Shown here piece by piece: positions 28,114 through 30,000 of a DNA stretch of 30,000 nucleotides. The position numbers were made by a program, and so were the translations under genes. The stretch comes from Prorocentrum cordatum. Taxonomy: Eukaryota; Sar; Dinophyceae; Prorocentrales; Prorocentraceae. Below the pieces are notes generated by a model, which saw only the letters and a list, made by a program, of their open reading frames with translations, ran no database searches and was not told the origin of the DNA. Positions within the stretch are counted from its first letter, which is position 1, and every line of letters begins with the position of its first letter. The DNA lies in the NCBI GenBank assembly GCA_963575745.1, contig CAUYUJ010022060.1:365696-395695 (forward strand), in the 5' to 3' direction.

Positions 28114-28203
28114 AGATCCGCGGACTCCTCGGATCGGCGCCGGACTTCCCCTCCCTGGCGCGGGGAGCGCGCCAGGGGCGGCGCCGGAGCCGCCGCCAGG
28201 GGG
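28114..28203 (+). repeat. GC-rich hairpin segment related to the 23521 foldback
   Basis: GATCCGCGGACTCCTCGGAT and then CGGCGCCGGACTTCC through GGAGCGCGCCAGGGGCGGCG to CGCCGCCAGGGGG aligns at about 85% by eye with the reverse complement of 23594-23676. The second terminal arm is missing or diverged after 28203. Confidence 0.8.
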
Positions 28204-28360
28204 CTGCAGCGCCGAGCCGAGGGGCCCGCGCGGAGCTGCTGGCGAGCGAGCGCGGGTGGAGCGCGTCGCCTCCGAGAGGCGGGCGCAGGGCGCGTGCGCG
28301 CTCGCGGCCTGCCCGGTCAGCGCTGTTGTGATAGGTTTCGACGTCTGGCCAGATTATTTT

Positions 28361-28452
28361 ACAAAGTAGACGTAATAACCTCTATCAAAGTAGACGTTTT
28401 CTTCAAAGTAGACGTTTTTTTGTTTAAAGTAGTCGTTTTTCAAAGTAGACGT
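28361..28452. repeat. CAAAGTAGACGT short repeats, five units
   Basis: CAAAGTAGACGT occurs at 28362, 28386, 28403 and 28441 with a variant (TAAAGTAGTCGT) near 28425. The spacers are T-rich. Confidence 0.9.
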
Positions 28453-28481
28453 CTACCTAGCCAGTCTGGCTAGGTAGACGT
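28449..28481. repeat. 33-nt near-perfect palindrome
   Basis: ACGTCTACCTAGCCAG at 28449-28464, one central T, then its exact reverse complement at 28466-28481. It overlaps the last CAAAGTAGACGT unit. Confidence 0.95.
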
Positions 28482-28719
28482 TATAACCCAGGCTCCGCAG
28501 ATCCTCAAAGTGGCGGGCGGTTGCGTGCCCTTTAGATGTGGCCCAGTGGCACAAGGCTCCTGAGACGGACGACCAGTGCCGCACGCCTTTGGCGCGGAGC
28601 CAGGTCCCGAAGAGAACAAGCACCGAGCAAACGGTGAAATGAAAAGTCAAGCCGCGCAGGTTGTGGAGGTTTCGACATCTGGCCAGAGGATGGGAGAACG
28701 GGGGTCTGGGTCCGTGCAC
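28453..28719 (-). CDS. Possible exon, unrecognised
   Basis: I do not recognise it. An 88-codon frame with protein-like composition (FHFTVCSVLVLFGTWLRAKG, VRHWSSVSGALCHWATSKGH, ATARHFEDLRSLGYNVYLA) ends inside the palindrome at 28453. It lies between the two copies of a 21-bp direct repeat. It may be a fragment of a repeat-family protein or chance; no splice signals were confirmed. Confidence 0.2.
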   Translation of the reverse strand: MHGPRPPFSHPLARCRNLHNLRGLTFHFTVCSVLVLFGTWLRAKGVRHWSSVSGALCHWATSKGHATARHFEDLRSLGYNVYLARLAR

Positions 28720-28898
28720 GTGCTCAGTCTATCTGCTTCTGCCTGTCGCGTAGGCGGGCTGGGGAAGAGGGGCCCTGCCCAGTCGCCAACAACAGCCGCG
28801 AAGGGCAGCCGAGAGCTGGTCTACGGAGGGGGGGTGGACAGGGGAGGCCAGGGGCCCGCGCTGAACGGCGAAACAATGAACAACAGATGGCGACTATT

Positions 28899-29100
28899 GC
28901 GCTGACCCCCGTCTGCTTCGGCAGGCCTGCATCGGGATGAGGGCAATGAGCTCACTGAAAGCAAACATGTATAGCTTTTAAACTTACGCTTTTAGTTAAA
29001 GTGTTTGCTTTCAGTGAGCTCATTGCCGCCATCCCGATACAGGCCTGCTCTAGAAACCGTTATCGCCCCAACGCTTGCGTTGACCCCCGTCTGCTTCGGC
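28899..29100. mobile_element. Foldback with 46-bp arms and 24-bp flanking direct repeats
   Basis: The left arm 28922-28967 and right arm 29002-29047 are reverse complements with three mismatches over 46 bp (CAGGCCTG(C/T)ATCGGGATG, then GGCAATGAGCTCACTGAAAG, then CAAACA). The loop is about 34 bases and AT-rich. A 24-bp direct repeat starting GCG(C/T)TGACCCCCGTCTGC lies at 28899-28922 and 29077-29100 with one mismatch. There is no coding capacity. Confidence 0.85.
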
Positions 29101-30000
29101 GAGCCGCACGTGTGCTCGGCTGTGCAGCCCGCTGCGCGGGCTCCTAGCCAGCCACCGCTGCACCGAGTCTCCACGCCTCTTCGGGTGTTACCAGAGGTGT
29201 TCCTGGCCGCCCAAGGTTAGGACGATAATGATATGATGATAATATTAGCCCAGGACACGTTCCAAGATTTCCAGAGTATCTAGCGGCGCAGCCGACGCGG
29301 AACATTAGGAAATATGGGAAATCATGGAATCCTTGGAGCTGCTGGATCGCATCATTCTCATGGGTACTTGGTCCTCTGAACAATATCCGCGCTTCTCGCG
29401 CCAGCTTGGAGCTCCCAGGGACCTCTGAGCCTCGTAAGGGGTGCTCTGGACGCCGTCTAAGCAATTGGAAGAGACGGATCTTACGCGAGAAGGCAACGCG
29501 ACCTTGCGCCGCGCTTTACGCGGGCCGCCAGCGTAGCCACCGCGTGGAGAACAGGTCGCTTGCGCGCGCCCTTGCGCGTGAAACTTATGCGCGAGTGTCC
29601 TCGCAGTCGGCCTGGCTTAGTGGAAGGGGCCCTGGGACACACAAGTAAATAGACACAAATCCCAGGATTCCCAATATTTCAAATATCTTCAAGGTTTTCG
29701 TCTCGTCTTCCTCCCCACTTCCCATATGTTCCAATATTTTCCCGGGAATCGACGTTAATTTGTGTCTGTGTGTCTTTCCCCCTGCTGATTTCTTTCGTCA
29801 CTCATCTGGGCCTCTCTTGGAATCCTGGGGACACCGTCGGGGCGCTGCGCAATCGCATCGGTCATTGCGCCCGATGCGTCACACGTCGGATGCAGTCGAT
29901 CCACGAATCGTCGCTCGTTGCGGCACTGTTGCCGGTGTCGCCGCTTGGGGTTTCGCCGGCGGGCCGGGAAAAGCTTCCCGAAGCGGCCGTGCCACCTGTC
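29101..30000. other. Right edge: no gene recognised, small inverted repeat
   Basis: AGACACAAAT at 29651-29660 is inverted at 29758-29767, with partly inverted GATTCCC/AATATT words between. Bases 29840-29960 are rich in CGCATCGG and GATGCGTC words like the core of the 2569 element. No exon could be supported. Confidence 0.4.

Overview
This window looks like nuclear DNA of a eukaryote with a large, repeat-filled genome, most likely a dinoflagellate or a close alveolate relative. The evidence is one clear conserved gene, a cyclic-nucleotide phosphodiesterase on the minus strand. It is split into short exons, and several of its introns fit GC-AG or GA-AG boundaries with a G after the acceptor AG, a pattern known from dinoflagellates. 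There are no operons, no bacterial-style gene packing and no recognisable RNA genes. Almost all long open frames are artefacts of GGA/TCC, 131-bp or 21-bp repeats. The organism assignment is inference; no rRNA or marker gene is present.

Layout. 1-5620: 3' part of the phosphodiesterase gene (minus strand, running off the left edge), six exons seen, with introns full of GGA/TCC tracts and two foldback elements. 5620-7075: short AT-rich hairpins, then a GAATCC-type minisatellite. 7075-11590: about 35 copies of a 131-bp tandem repeat, each with a perfect 10-bp-stem hairpin, bracketed by related 40-bp modules and a perfect 26-bp inverted repeat. 11590-13100: decayed CCCAAGAGGCCCC-like repeats and one copy of a dispersed 280-bp repeat. 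13130-17000: more GGA/TCC/ATG tracts, a TA microsatellite, and a second copy of a GATCGG-rich dispersed repeat. 17330-17565: one protein-like exon of unknown function on the minus strand. 19700-22090: remains of a Tyr/His/Gln-rich 7-residue-repeat protein gene on the minus strand, in frame over long distances but broken by eight TAG codons, one TAA and two frame changes, and carrying a 67-nt A tract. 22418-22905: six 83-bp tandem repeats. 23500-29100: several foldback (MITE-like) elements, including two relatives of one GC-rich hairpin, one foldback flanked by 24-bp direct repeats, a 33-nt near-perfect palindrome, and the inverted second copy of the 280-bp repeat.

The genes do not form a pathway. 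The phosphodiesterase would hydrolyse cAMP or cGMP; the other two coding candidates are unrecognised. The most notable feature is how many independent hairpin-forming repeats occur here, two of them inside introns of a conserved gene.
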